Source: Sipunculus nudus (lineage: Eukaryota > Annelida > Sipuncula > Golfingiida > Sipunculidae). From it: a DNA stretch of 64,000 nt. This document shows positions 48,001-56,291 of this stretch, piece by piece. The stretch lies in NCBI GenBank assembly GCA_026874595.1, contig CM049312.1, forward strand, positions 26,655,956 through 26,719,955. The letters run 5' to 3'. The notes under the pieces are model-generated. The model did not search any database. It was given only the letters and a program-made list of their open reading frames with translations, and had not been told where the DNA came from. Every line of letters begins with the position of its first letter. Position 1 is the first letter of the stretch. The position numbers and the translations under genes were made by a program.

Positions 48001-51000
48001 CTGATGGCTTTTTAGTTTTCAGCATTGATCATTTACTATTATTGGTTGGCCATCATGAGATAGATCATGAGATATATAAGATGTATTTCAAGCAATATAT
48101 TCTGTCGATTCAAAATTTTAGATTCTGGGAAGGAACCACAATTGGCAACTTTATTGTGTTCTCCTACAGGAATGTCTACCCATTCCTGTGTGTACTGGTA
48201 CTGTGGTTTTATATATATCTCATGCATGCTGTACTTTCGAGAAAGGTCATTTTATGCCGTATTACCCAGATAATGTATATACATGAAATAACAGTACATG
48301 CGGAAAAACCACAACCAAGGCCTTATGTATATTTTCTAGTAGTAGAGCATCGTGTGTGGGTATTTGATCGGTGATAGAGCAAGAATGTGGGTATTTCATT
48401 GGGTGATTCTTAATAAAAAAGAAAAAAAACTGTATGTCTGTCCTTGTAATACCATGGTCTTGCTGTACTGCCTAAACTCAGATTAAGTAAGTGCCACGTA
48501 CCAGTAATTCTCTAGTAAATGCTTTAAATTTCCTGTGGTTTCATGCTCTATGTATGTCGACTGAGGATTGTGTTCAGTTGGACGCATCTTCATGGTCTAT
48601 TCACAACTGTTTAATACCTCCCAAATGCCAAGGACATAGATGTCTCAAGGGTCTCAGGTTACCCTGAAGGAAGAAAATCATTGATATTTTATGAAATGTG
48701 CCCCTTTTACCCCAAATTTTCATGTTAAGGAGAAAACTATTGTTTTCTCAACCTGGAAACCTATTTCATTGGATTCCTTGACCAAGAAAATGTATATATT
48801 GACACAAAATTTGTCATTATAGCTGTAACAGCAGCAAGCATATGGGGTTTGGAGTATTTTCGGCGGCCATTTTGAATAATTTGCATATTTTTCACATACT
48901 AAGGGAGATCTAACTTGTGTCTTTGGATAAATTTAATCCTATGACCCTAAGGTACTTTTATGCCAAAAGTGACCTTTGCATCATGAAATGAAGTCAACAG
49001 CCTATTTTATGCACTTAACTCACCCACTAGTGGTTAAAATACGCACCCTGTGAGCTCCCCCTGGAAAATGGTAGCAAAGCCTTGAGTAAGTTAGATTTCT
49101 CAGGTTTAGTACTACAACAAAAATCCATCTGCATTGCAAAATTAAATGACCAAAGAAGTCTGAGGAAACATGTGCCGTTCCAATATTTATCTTTAAAAAA
49201 AACAGAGTTAAATGCGATTCCCCAAACAATACGAATTGCACTATGTAAGATATCCTTATTTGCACGTATCACTTCTTATACTTACCCCTTTACGCAAAAC
49301 GTTCTTACATTCACAGATATGGATTTAAGTTACTCCTTAGCGTATATCAGATCTGGTAAATCTGATCTTTCAACTTTATGATAAGCTATATATAACAAAT
49401 GACCTAGTCTCTAGTGAAGACAATTTCCTTAAAAATAAGACACTTGTCAAATTTTAAGCGAGAATTGGGTTTCTGTAGGACCGTTGTCATAGTTACCATG
49501 CGTCAGCTGGCGTAGTGATATCAGTATCGGTGGCCGTGAAGAAGTCCAGCACCAGGTCGCATTTAGAAATTTTCGTCGGTAAAAGAATGAGCTTCTGACA
49601 GTATTCTTCCAGTCCTTGTTCCCTCTTCACAGCAATCTTCTTTCTTTCAGGGCGTTTAAATAAAAGCCTCCCTACAATAAAAAACAAATCGAATATATAC
49701 GCGATGCAAACATGAATCTGTTGCCATAAACAGATTTTAGTTAGTATGCCATACCACAACCAGGCGCATTCTGAAAGAACAATCTAAAATTGTTCATATG
49801 CAGGCATCGTATGCATTTTTACTCAAATATGTTAGGCTGAAACTGCTGAACTGAAATGGGGAAACAATTTGTAGACACAAAATAAGTAATGCTGAACAAT
49901 GTAGAAACCATGAATAGGTCCATGAATATTCATTGGCTTGGATAATCATTGAAATACTTTAAAATAGACTATACCCGTTCAGAGATTTGAATGTCATACG
50001 TTTGAAGAACGCTTGACATTTAAATTGCCACTTACCCGGCATGTATGGGATTGTACGGTTCATGCTCGATCTTCCCGCCTCCATAGGAAACATATCCAAG
50101 AGTTTTAACTGTTGAAATAACCAAAATTAAAAAATAAAAAAGAAAAATATAGACAAATAAAACAACACGCAACACCACAGCAGTGCAATCCTACTTAACT
50201 ATAGACGTATCAACACATTTAAATCCAAATATACCTCATGAAACTACTTTCGTTTTTACAAGATTTGGGATGAGAAATTTGTGTTTTGGGTACCGTTATG
50301 ATCCCGCATCTACTTACCTGATTATATCATCACGTGTAGCAACACTACATTAAGGTAATAGATTATTCACTTCGGTACACTATACAGGTCTTGTCAAATA
50401 TTTGACAAAGCCAGAGTTCCGTTTGGTTATGTTATTCAAAATTTTAGCAAAGTACGGAGAAGATCTGCGGGATGTTTCCTCGAAAAATATAGAGACTGCA
50501 AGGTGACATGTTTAGCCATGTGGAGGGATTGGTTGCAAATGATCATATGGTAAGTGACAATGAATTCCATTTATAAATATAATGAATATTTTCTGATAAC
50601 TTTTAACACGGTACTGTTTCTTGCTAAGTTTTAATTTTGTAAAACTGAAGGCACACGTTTTGGGAGATGATTGGGAAGAGGACTCCTTAATCTGAGGAAC
50701 TAACTCTCAAATATGAATATTATATTAAGTACAATTCCAAATTAGAATTTAAAATAAAAATAATCAGGGTGACCTATCGAGCCATATATACTTTGATTTA
50801 ATGTACACAAAATCCTGCACACAACTCTTTCATATAAAATGGGGTTTTCATGTGATTTCACATTTTATTTTTGTTTTCAGATACTCTGGAGAAAACATCT
50901 TAGTTAAAATTTTAAAACCAGAGTGGAAGGAGGGACCAGGGCAAGTCAATTCATCAATGACAAAAGCAGAACATAAAGATATATGAAGGTCACGATAGTA

Positions 51001-51246
51001 GCCGTGAACACAACCTTGGATTTGTAAACTTTCCAGAGAGGAAGCCGGGTTGGATGCCAATACAATAAAACCACACATACTCTTCATGTAAACACAGAAA
51101 CACACTCGGACAAAACCCTGTTCACATTGCAAGGAATAATCAGTCGTAAAACTGTTGCAGTCATATACACGTATCACAAGTTACACGACCCCTTCGTTTT
51201 TATAAATAAATGTCCTACTTGATAATATCTGTTATTATTATTATTA

Positions 51247-51320
<74 letters not shown>

Positions 51321-53280
51321 AATAGAATTACGGATGAACCTCACAGGTTCATGACAACCCATAGGTTGTCACAGCAAACATTTGACAACCCTGTTGACAA
51401 CCCTAGAGGGTTGTCAAATTGATATTTTCACAACCTGGGTTGTTGTTTTAGGTACACCCATTTGACAACCCTATATGTTTTCAAACATGCATGTTTGCAG
51501 CTACGGTGTGAAAATAATGACAGATATTTTAGTAAGAATCCAATTGAACAAGGTAAATAAAATTGAATTACCACCCCTATGCCCAACCTGGTATCAGCCA
51601 TCTGATTCAGCGTTATATTAGATGGAGTGTAACCCTTCAAATATCAGGCAAGACAGGTAAACCAACATTTATATATACAGGAGGTTTTTTGCACAAACTA
51701 GATATATATTATTCGTACCTTTATTCTGTAAGCGTGGAAAAAACAGTTTATGCATGGCTAGTTGGCAACACATCCCTTGACTTTCATTGCAATATAATTA
51801 CCCAGGCTTACTTCCGAAATTCCACGAGGAATTTTGCACATGATTATATTTAAGTAAGTAAGTCATAATCAGTCATCTATGAAGGATTTAGGAAAAATTT
51901 TAGGATAATCGAATAGGTTTCAAATTTCCAAGCTGGCTGGATTTCAAGCGGAAACATCCTGGGATTTTTTTATGTCACCCATGCCGCTTGGATTTCCTGT
52001 TCATATAATGGATGAAGAATTCAGTTTTAATATTAATATATATTAATATATAGGATAACTACTTATTCAGATATATTGTATACGATTCTTTAACGATATA
52101 TTATACTATTATACATACATTTCACCGAATATCTATCACTGTCTCGAGACGTTTTTCCCATACCATCTAAGCAGATTTGCTCAAAGGCTCTCTATACTTT
52201 CATACATTAATCATTGAAGAAGATTTTTTATTTTTGACATTTTGTTTGTGTACACTTGCCATCTATTAGGGTGCACTTTTGGCGACATGTAAAGGAATAT
52301 TAATTTTATAAAATGATATTCCGTGTACCGAAGTGGGGCAGAATCATGCTCTGTCTGCCTTACCGCTGCCATTTAGTTGGATAAATTAGTATTATATGAC
52401 AGGCGGGCTTTGCGGAAATGAAGAGTTTACTAAATATTGAAAGTTGAGCACAAAGATAATGTGAATTAGGTATCTAAAAGTGTCGCTCCATACGTAATAG
52501 CTTCCTAAATCAATAATTGCTCTTACCTGGAGATTGTAGAAGTGGCTGTATTTTCTGTAGATTACAAAATCTGAACCATCATCCCACTTTACTTGCAGGA
52601 TAAACACCTGAAAACAATAAACCAACAAAAAGATGCACCATACCCATTAATATAAAAAGTTTACTGATGTATCAAAGCTGCCATTTTCTTAAGTGCTAGC
52701 CCAACGTTTCACATATTTCTTTGATCTTTATAATATACACAGGCAATTATAAACATCTACCAATATCATTCCAATATATTTGCGACTAAAGTTAATAATT
52801 CTAGCATCGGCACACTAAGAAGAGAAGAAAAACACAAGAACAGTTTTATCTTGCAACTAATGAACATATATAATGCTAAAAGAAAATGGATACCTTCTGT
52901 GTTTTTACATTAGTTGCCTTAAGGAACCATTTAGTGCTCATATGGGAACGGACCTATTAATCTTCATCTGTTCTTCTTAATAAATAAATCTACCAGTTAC
53001 ATTTGCAAATCTTCATTTGCAAAGGTTATAAAGGACATACTTCGGAACATTCGGGTGATGACGGTTTTTGTATTTTTTTACAACTGAAAGAACACTCGGT
53101 GGCCTTGATTAGGTAAAGAGAGCCGAGACTGTGAATAACTATCGTTTAAACAAATCTAGTCGATAAAAATGAGAGGAAAACGTTTAAGACTGTACTTACA
53201 TAATGCTTGCTTGGTCTGTACCGTTTTTCTGAACCGTTCAGCTTAACTCTTTTGATGCCCATTCGGTGGTTGTACGACAT
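29609..53280 (-). CDS. p47phox/NCF1-like NADPH oxidase organiser (PX-SH3-SH3-polybasic-PRR, 10 exons, 571 aa)
   Basis: Coding exons, in gene order on the minus strand: 53280-53200, 52607-52527, 50108-50036, 49671-49497, 42648-42512, 41161-41051, 39735-39618, 38794-38696, 33250-33124, 30322-29609; 1,716 nt, all GT-AG. PX domain about 5-128: RPSKHYVFILQVKW, YRKY at 44-47, PxxP at 75-78, EEYC at 100-103. SH3-A about 152-203: AIADYTAE, GWWLV, GWAPSTFL. SH3-B about 223-273: QAYRAARDDEVS, GWWIV, GYAPANTL. A basic segment (about 287-309, APKRSCTIRSTYGRTRRERD) sits where p47phox has its autoinhibitory region. A Pro-rich tail of about 237 residues ends in KRKHLEKLL. Family role: p47phox binds membrane phosphoinositides through PX and couples p22phox to p67phox to switch on NOX2. 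Tks/SH3PXD2 proteins share PX-SH3 but have more SH3s. The NCF1 fold order is clear; the enzyme partner is inferred. Confidence 0.87.
30563..30903. mobile_element. MITE copy 1, GGCCAAAAT...ATTTTTGGCC family
   Basis: The left end is GGCCAAAATAAATAAAAGG; the right end, reverse-complemented, is GGCCAAAAAAAAGTGGG. Interior blocks (GGTTCTCAGRCA, GCGCGTCAAT, poly-C, then TTTCTGAAAA) match the second copy at 53543-53860. It lies in the last intron of the p47phox-like gene. Confidence 0.6.
31749..31833. repeat. Strong inverted repeat (hairpin), possible MITE core
   Basis: The arm GCGGTTTTTTCTGCGGTGCG (31759-31778) is mirrored by CGCACCGCAGAAAAATCGC at 31804-31822, with about 20 nt between arms. Weaker pairing extends outward through CATTGAAA/CATGGAAA. 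No target duplication identified. Confidence 0.7.
33124..33250 (-). CDS. p47phox-like gene, coding exon 9 (polybasic autoinhibitory-like segment)
   Basis: 127 nt, acceptor ctgattgtag and donor CACAG|gtaggt, entering in phase 2 and leaving in phase 0. It encodes CTIRSTYGRTRRERDLSIYK and KTFSRDD. The Arg cluster with Ser/Thr corresponds in position to the PKC-phosphorylated region after SH3-B in p47phox. Confidence 0.75.
33370..38635. repeat. 17-bp/51-bp hierarchical minisatellite filling an intron
   Basis: The 51-bp unit consists of three related 17-mers: GTAACACGACCACCCCT, GTAACAAGACAACCCTA and GTAACATGGCCATCCAG. Roughly 100 units, with heavy point variation and two poly-C runs (34715-34731, 35673-35687). 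Because 51 is divisible by three, several minus-strand frames stay open for hundreds of codons (up to about 466); these are composition effects. The transcribed strand repeats TTGTTACAGGGG, which resembles a splice acceptor. Confidence 0.95.
33824..35700. repeat. 958-bp higher-order direct duplication within the minisatellite
   Basis: About 33824-34780 recurs at about 34782-35740 with offset 958 bp and near-perfect identity, differing visibly by a C-run of 17 versus 15. Many irregular units are shared in identical order, so this is a recent segmental duplication, not convergence. Confidence 0.85.
38696..38794 (-). CDS. p47phox-like gene, coding exon 8 (end of SH3-B)
   Basis: 99 nt, acceptor tattttcag, donor AGAAG|gtaagc, phase 2 on both sides. 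It encodes YNGQVGYAPANTLIQY, the last SH3-B strands, then the linker FKASVIMKAPKR. The aromatic residue usual after GYxPxx is Thr here. Confidence 0.85.
39035..39240 (-). mobile_element. tRNA-derived SINE with (AT)n tail
   Basis: On the minus strand, AGAGCTCAGAATAGAGCATCC (39191-39171) matches a tRNA D-arm/A-box and GGTTCGAATCCC (39148-39137) a T-arm/B-box, about 30 nt apart. The element then runs through TTTATGTGTATCTC into an (AT)n tail at 39077-39035. Its 5' end is near 39225. No folded acceptor stem was found, so it is a SINE, not a functional tRNA. Located in the p47phox-like gene's intron 7. Confidence 0.6.
39618..39735 (-). CDS. p47phox-like gene, coding exon 7 (SH3-B)
   Basis: 118 nt, acceptor tttctgcag, donor GTCAG|gtacgt, phase 1 in and 2 out. 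It encodes YISTQAYRAARDDEVS and FDGWWIV, matching SH3-B of p47phox including the tandem Trp. Confidence 0.88.
40085..40400. repeat. Decayed patch of the same minisatellite in the neighbouring intron
   Basis: Motifs such as ACGACCACCCCGTAACAT, AACATGATCACGCCAGTA and GGTAACATGACCAGCCAAG are recognisable 17-mer relatives of the 33.4-38.6 kb array, but with no strict period. They lie in intron 6 between SH3 exons. Confidence 0.7.
40437..40585. repeat. (GT)n-rich tract with poly-G
   Basis: Irregular TGTGTG repeats interrupted by a poly-G run at about 40497-40514. Confidence 0.85.
41051..41161 (-). CDS. p47phox-like gene, coding exon 6 (end of SH3-A and linker)
   Basis: 111 nt, acceptor tttctcag, donor ACAAG|gtaagt, phase 1 on both sides. 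It encodes WWLVQPDDGEPGWAPSTFL and an acidic linker to SH3-B of about the same length as in p47phox. Confidence 0.88.
41950..42092. mobile_element. 143-bp MITE with perfect 5-bp target duplication
   Basis: Ends CAGGGGCGGATCC and, reverse-complemented, CAGAAGCGGATCC; identical AAATC flanks at 41945-41949 and 42093-42097. Internal poly-G and poly-C runs could pair. This is the cleanest member of the CAGGGGCGGATCC family seen here. Confidence 0.75.
42512..42648 (-). CDS. p47phox-like gene, coding exon 5 (SH3-A)
   Basis: 137 nt ending at donor AACG|gtgagt. It encodes SYIAIADYTAETKNEVSLK and TGQSIEVIDKNEN, clear SH3 sequence. The acceptor chosen is catctag, which keeps frame with the phase-2 donor of the previous exon; its pyrimidine tract is poor, so a few residues at this border or a small missed exon remain possible. 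Confidence 0.82.
43147..43517. mobile_element. 371-bp MITE with about 70-bp inverted termini
   Basis: The left arm starts TGTAGCTACGCTTTCACAGA. The right arm, reverse-complemented, starts TGTGGCTGCGCTTTCACAGA. Both continue CCTTGATTCA...CTCTGG...TGAATAATGAACAAG. No clean target duplication was found. Confidence 0.7.
44174..49032. mobile_element. 4.9-kb element with about 1.2-kb terminal inverted repeats
   Basis: 44174-45353 and 47834-49032 are reverse complements with scattered differences: CATTTCATGATGCAAAGGTC at 44205 pairs with GACCTTTGCATCATGAAATG at 48971, and GAAATGATTGTTGAAGTAATG at 45333 pairs with CATTACTTCAACAATCATTTC at 47834. The unique centre (45354-47833) carries a 239-codon frame. 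Long inverted repeats occur in foldback-type and some large DNA transposons; the superfamily is not identifiable. The mirrored ORFs at 44820-45191 (minus) and 48042-48374 (plus) are the same arm sequence read twice. Confidence 0.8.
45671..46390 (+). CDS. Unrecognised 239-codon frame in the centre of the long-TIR element
   Basis: Longest unique frame between the inverted repeats. It opens at a codon translated as Met but reading TTG, so the true start may be internal. The composition is globular, with several Cys and aromatic residues (for example WSDSWTLVFINIYIELNSR). I recognise no domain, and it does not show a DDE transposase pattern by eye. It may be a remnant of the element's own gene or a chance frame. 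Confidence 0.25.
   Translation: MNVRTHFHSLASVSFQIYCHVLEYNISLIPLKPYVLHGLHRFHSVTDGVHRGIGSCTKWKLEFLYCQQKIIVWLSFNVQLSGLVRYNHHIIYLRCAFDKNGSSYFPESSILDSEVNCTNHISQSSLCPESQYYTIRVVTGQSQDDKLGQTLLVYRSSQTAFENVYTSEAKSSNIYLLDWSDSWTLVFINIYIELNSRLISVEILTSKHNMYYNLRNLPKNPNVTWYGPTCQIHLQNIGR
49497..49671 (-). CDS. p47phox-like gene, coding exon 4 (PX domain, C-terminal half)
   Basis: 175 nt, acceptor ttgtag, donor GCATG|gtaact, phase 1 in and 2 out. It encodes RLLFKRPERKK, KREQGLEEYCQKLILLPTKI and CDLVLDFFTATD, the PX alpha2-alpha4 helices. Arg95, eight residues before Cys103, matches the second basic site of the family. Confidence 0.88.
50036..50108 (-). CDS. p47phox-like gene, coding exon 3 (PX domain)
   Basis: 73 nt, acceptor tttcaacag, donor CCGG|gtaagt. 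It encodes LKLLDMFPMEAG and NRTIPYMP, including the PxxP loop typical of PX domains. Confidence 0.88.
50391..50408. repeat. 18-bp perfect palindrome
   Basis: TTGTCAAATATTTGACAA is its own reverse complement. It sits in intron 2 of the p47phox-like gene. Confidence 0.8.
51250..51320. repeat. Compound (AT)n(GA)n microsatellite
   Basis: About 46 bp of AT repeats followed directly by about 25 bp of GA repeats, in intron 2. Confidence 0.9.
51350..51475. repeat. Cluster of TTGACAACCCT motifs in both orientations
   Basis: GACAACCC or its complement occurs six times in about 120 bp, including the hairpin GACAACCCTAGAGGGTTGTC at 51396-51415. The context of the copies is not otherwise repeated, so this is not a simple tandem array. 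Confidence 0.7.
52527..52607 (-). CDS. p47phox-like gene, coding exon 2 (PX domain, phosphoinositide motif)
   Basis: 81 nt, phase 0 on both sides, acceptor gttttcag, donor CTCCAG|gtaaga. It encodes VFILQVKWDDGSDFVIYRKY followed by SHFYNLQ. PX domains usually have Arg directly before the Tyr/Phe; this protein has Lys46. Confidence 0.9.
53200..53280 (-). CDS. p47phox-like gene, first coding exon
   Basis: ATG at 53280-53278; 27 codons to donor CATTAT|gtaagt. It encodes MSYNHRMGIKRVKLNG and KRYRPSKHY, the PX beta1 region ending at the conserved HY. The sequence ccattttcag just upstream looks like an acceptor, so a 5' non-coding exon further upstream is likely. Met7 is a possible alternative start. 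Confidence 0.8.
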
Positions 53281-53542
53281 GTTTGACAGCTGAAAATGGT
53301 TTCCAATCAAGGTTACTTCCGGACTGATGGCACGGACGACTTCTGGTCAAGTTGACACCAATGACTCGTAGTATTTTGAGGACCTTATTTAAGTGGCTGG
53401 TTATGAAAATCCCCTGTAAATAAAATACAAATGTTCTTAAGGAATTTTTCAGATTTTCGTGATCGTGACTCGATCTAACCTTCGAGGAACAATCATATCC
53501 AATGTATTTGAATACTTGACGTACAATATTCAAAATATGTAA

Positions 53543-53860
53543 GGCCCAAAAAAATAAATAAAAGGTATGGTTCTCAGGCACCGCCCGCGTCAATTTTAAC
53601 CCCCCCCCCCTTCCCCTCATCAAACATTGTTATTTTGATTTTCATCTTTCAAGAAGATAAAATATTACAATGATGACACGATTTCCTTCATTATGCAGTG
53701 CTTTCACCTGTTCAGCAGAAACACCCTGTTTTGTTCCATGGTCATATGACATTTCTATCGAAACATACAAAAAAGGGTAATAAATAAAATATCGCCCAGC
53801 CGCAGTGATTTCTGAAAAAAAAAGTGCCTGAGGACCATACCTTTTATTTTTTTTTTTGCC
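53543..53860. mobile_element. MITE copy 2, with about 37-bp inverted ends and TAA target site
   Basis: The left end GGCCC plus AAAAAAATAAATAAAAGG and GTATGGTTCTCAGGCA is mirrored at the right by TGCCTGAGGACCATAC and a T-run ending GCC. Flanks are TAA on both sides, the PIF/Harbinger target pattern. Related to the copy at 30563-30903. Confidence 0.65.
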
Positions 53861-53929
53861 TAATAAGAAAACGTAGGTAAGATTTCCCGACCTTCGGGTG
53901 CAATATCACATTTCGTGTCTATTAATGAT

Positions 53930-54350
53930 TTAGTAAAGTCTACATAATCCGAGTCCGATTGTAATTCCGAGTCCAAGCTGCTCAAGTCCGAGTCCAAATC
54001 CGAGTCCAGGCTGCTCAAGTCCGATTGCAAGTCCGAATCCTTGAGCTTTGAGTCTAAGTCCTTCTTCTCCGAGTCCGAGTAATTTTGAACTCGAGTCAAA
54101 GTCCAAATCGTAATCTTCTAATTAAAAGAAATTTAAAAGGGATATTTGAGGTAATCAGGTGAACTAATAAAAGAACGTAACAATAAATAAGTCTACATAG
54201 AGAAAAGAAATTCCTGTTACATATAATATAGAGTTTTCCTTCCTTCTGGACTCGGCCTGATTCCTCGTGTCCTCAGGCTAGAGTCCAGGACTCTCGAGTC
54301 CAAGTGCTCCTTCGAGTCCTTAAAAAAGTAAACTCGAGTCCTGACTCTCA
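53930..54350. repeat. GAGTCC-rich degenerate repeat
   Basis: Variants of GAGTCCGAGTCC and CTCGAGTCC recur irregularly in two blocks (53945-54110 and 54240-54350). The minus-strand frame at 53860-54099 is a Ser/Asp/Leu repeat produced by this composition and is not taken as a gene. Confidence 0.7.
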
Positions 54351-54932
54351 TTATTGTTATTCAGATGACTTCAGATAAGTATAAACGGCCTTATTTTACG
54401 CAGCCGCTTTTGAATCACGGTATATAAATGTATACACTGAATAAAAGCGTTGATATTTTGAGCGGAGATGATTTTGTTGAATAATTAAACAGTAGTCCAC
54501 CAGAGAGCGTTAACGTATATTCAGTGGCATTGACAAACATTACCACCCTCTAAAAGAATTGGCTACCGAGTACCAAATAAGTTAGAAAAATTAAAAGTGA
54601 AGATTACCAAATAGACACATTTTTAACATTCAATCTTAATTTCCATAAGTGCTTAGTCGGCCAATTGCTTACTCTTACGTGTAGTTCGTTAACGCATCTG
54701 GAGGGAATTTTTGACCACACCACCGTGTCAGTTTTACTTTTCATGCACTTTTCAAATTCGTAACCTTTTGTATAACGACTCTGCATTTATATCTGACTCG
54801 TAAGAACTGGTATGCTCAATCTTTCGGAAAAAAAGAGAAGCACTTGGTCGAATTTATTTGGCATTTTTATCAACCAAGGGTATTATGTTAATAAATGAAA
54901 ATACACAGTCGTTGTAAATACCATTAGGATAC

Positions 54933-55337
54933 TCATTTCCTTATAACTATTACTAATCTGTCATTTCCCTGGCTTTTTTCGCACTATATGGTCCATCTCT
55001 TTATTAGTTACTTAACATTTGAGATAGGCAGGCAAGGAGCCCCTGTTTTTAGGCCCGACAGCCAAGGCACATCGGTTTCAGCCTAAATTTATAATACATG
55101 CGTGATTGGCTTTACCATTGTTAAGTCAGCGGTGTCACCATTTGAATTAAGACTCCAGTAGTAGACATATCAACCAATCAGAAAGCGTCCTCCGTTGCTA
55201 TGCCTTGGCTGTCGGACCTAACGACGGGTCTTCTTGCCTGCCTATCAAAAATATTAAGTAAATAATAAAGAGCTAGACCATATAGTGTGGAAAACGCTGA
55301 GAAAATGTCAGATAAGTAATAGTTATCAGGAAATGAC
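54933..55337. mobile_element. 405-bp MITE with about 130-bp inverted arms
   Basis: The left arm TCATTTCCTTATAACTATTA...CACTATATGGTC...GATAGGCAGGCAAG...CGACAGCCAAGGCA is mirrored at 55200-55337 with about 85-90% identity by eye. The arms leave a loop of only about 130 bp. No certain target duplication. Confidence 0.75.
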
Positions 55338-55465
55338 CCAGAAAAGTAACAAATTTAACCGAAATCTGCACTAATAGCAATTCAAGCGCCTGTGGTTTAA
55401 GCAACAAGATCCATGTAACAAATATATCCAGCTGTCTAGTAAACCAGGTATAGTGTACTTACCAA

Positions 55466-55600
55466 GTCTTCTACCTCTTTTCAGTTTATCCACCGATACA
55501 CAAATGCACAACTACACTTTTCAATAATAAGGAACCGGTGTGAACCTGATATCACAGGACTTCCTTATATTACACCGCAGTGACATACTGACCTCGATAC
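55466..55600 (-). promoter_or_regulatory. Possible 5' untranslated exon of the p47phox-like gene
   Basis: A consensus donor on the minus strand (GACTTG|gtaagtac, intron start near 55465) would splice to the ccattttcag acceptor just before the ATG at 53280. This is a splice-signal argument only; the upstream boundary is arbitrary. Confidence 0.25.
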
Positions 55601-55773
55601 AACAACAGGTGTTTTGTGCCTTTGCATTAAATAAGGCTGGTATGTGATCACCGCTCTCTGAATCACCGTGTAATTTTGTTGTGTTTAATCACTATTGGAT
55701 ATAAACTTCTCGATGTAACATAACCAAATGTCAAAGGGGTCTCCACAACCGCATCCCAACTTACTCTCTCTCT

Positions 55774-55776
<3 letters not shown>

Positions 55777-55846
<70 letters not shown>
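55777..55846. repeat. (AT)n microsatellite
   Basis: About 70 bp of AT dinucleotides preceded by a short CTCTCT tract. Confidence 0.95.
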
Positions 55847-55847
<1 letters not shown>

Positions 55848-56291
55848 AGGGGTGTAAATGCATATGAATTCGTCTGTTATCATTACACGGGTCTAATCTT
55901 TCAGAGATATAGAATCATGCATACAGCTGAAAAGCAATTTAATACTTGTCGAAATAACCTTTGCCTCTGAAGGGTCCTGTACCAACTAGAGCGGCCATAT
56001 CAAACCAATGATGCATTTAAAACAATGGTGTATGATGTGAATAGCTTCTAATCTTGCTTGTGTGATTAATTGTCCGGATATGACTAACATATCCGCATTT
56101 TTTTCTTTATTGCGAATGAAGGAAGTCACACTCAAAAAGAATGATTGAGTACTGGTATCACCTTCACCTACAACTTGACACGTGAGAGATGGAACCTTTC
56201 CGTAAGTGGAAATTACATACTGTGCTTGAAAACATCAATGAATATCATGTCCGGAAATATGATCGCTAAAAATCCTTGTAACACAATGATT

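Larger units (their letters stand above)
42649..49496 (-). other. p47phox-like gene intron 4 (6.8 kb), transposon-laden
   Basis: Separates the PX exons from the SH3 exons. It contains a 371-bp MITE (43147-43517) and a 4.9-kb long-inverted-repeat element (44174-49032), which together make up most of the intron. Confidence 0.8.

Noticed and set aside
50801-50986. Plus-strand exon preceded by ttgttttcag
   Set aside because: Lies antisense within an intron of the p47phox-like gene, is short, and has no recognisable protein or partner exons.
53860-54099. Ser/Asp/Leu-rich 79-codon frame
   Set aside because: Direct product of the GAGTCC word repetition, with no other support.
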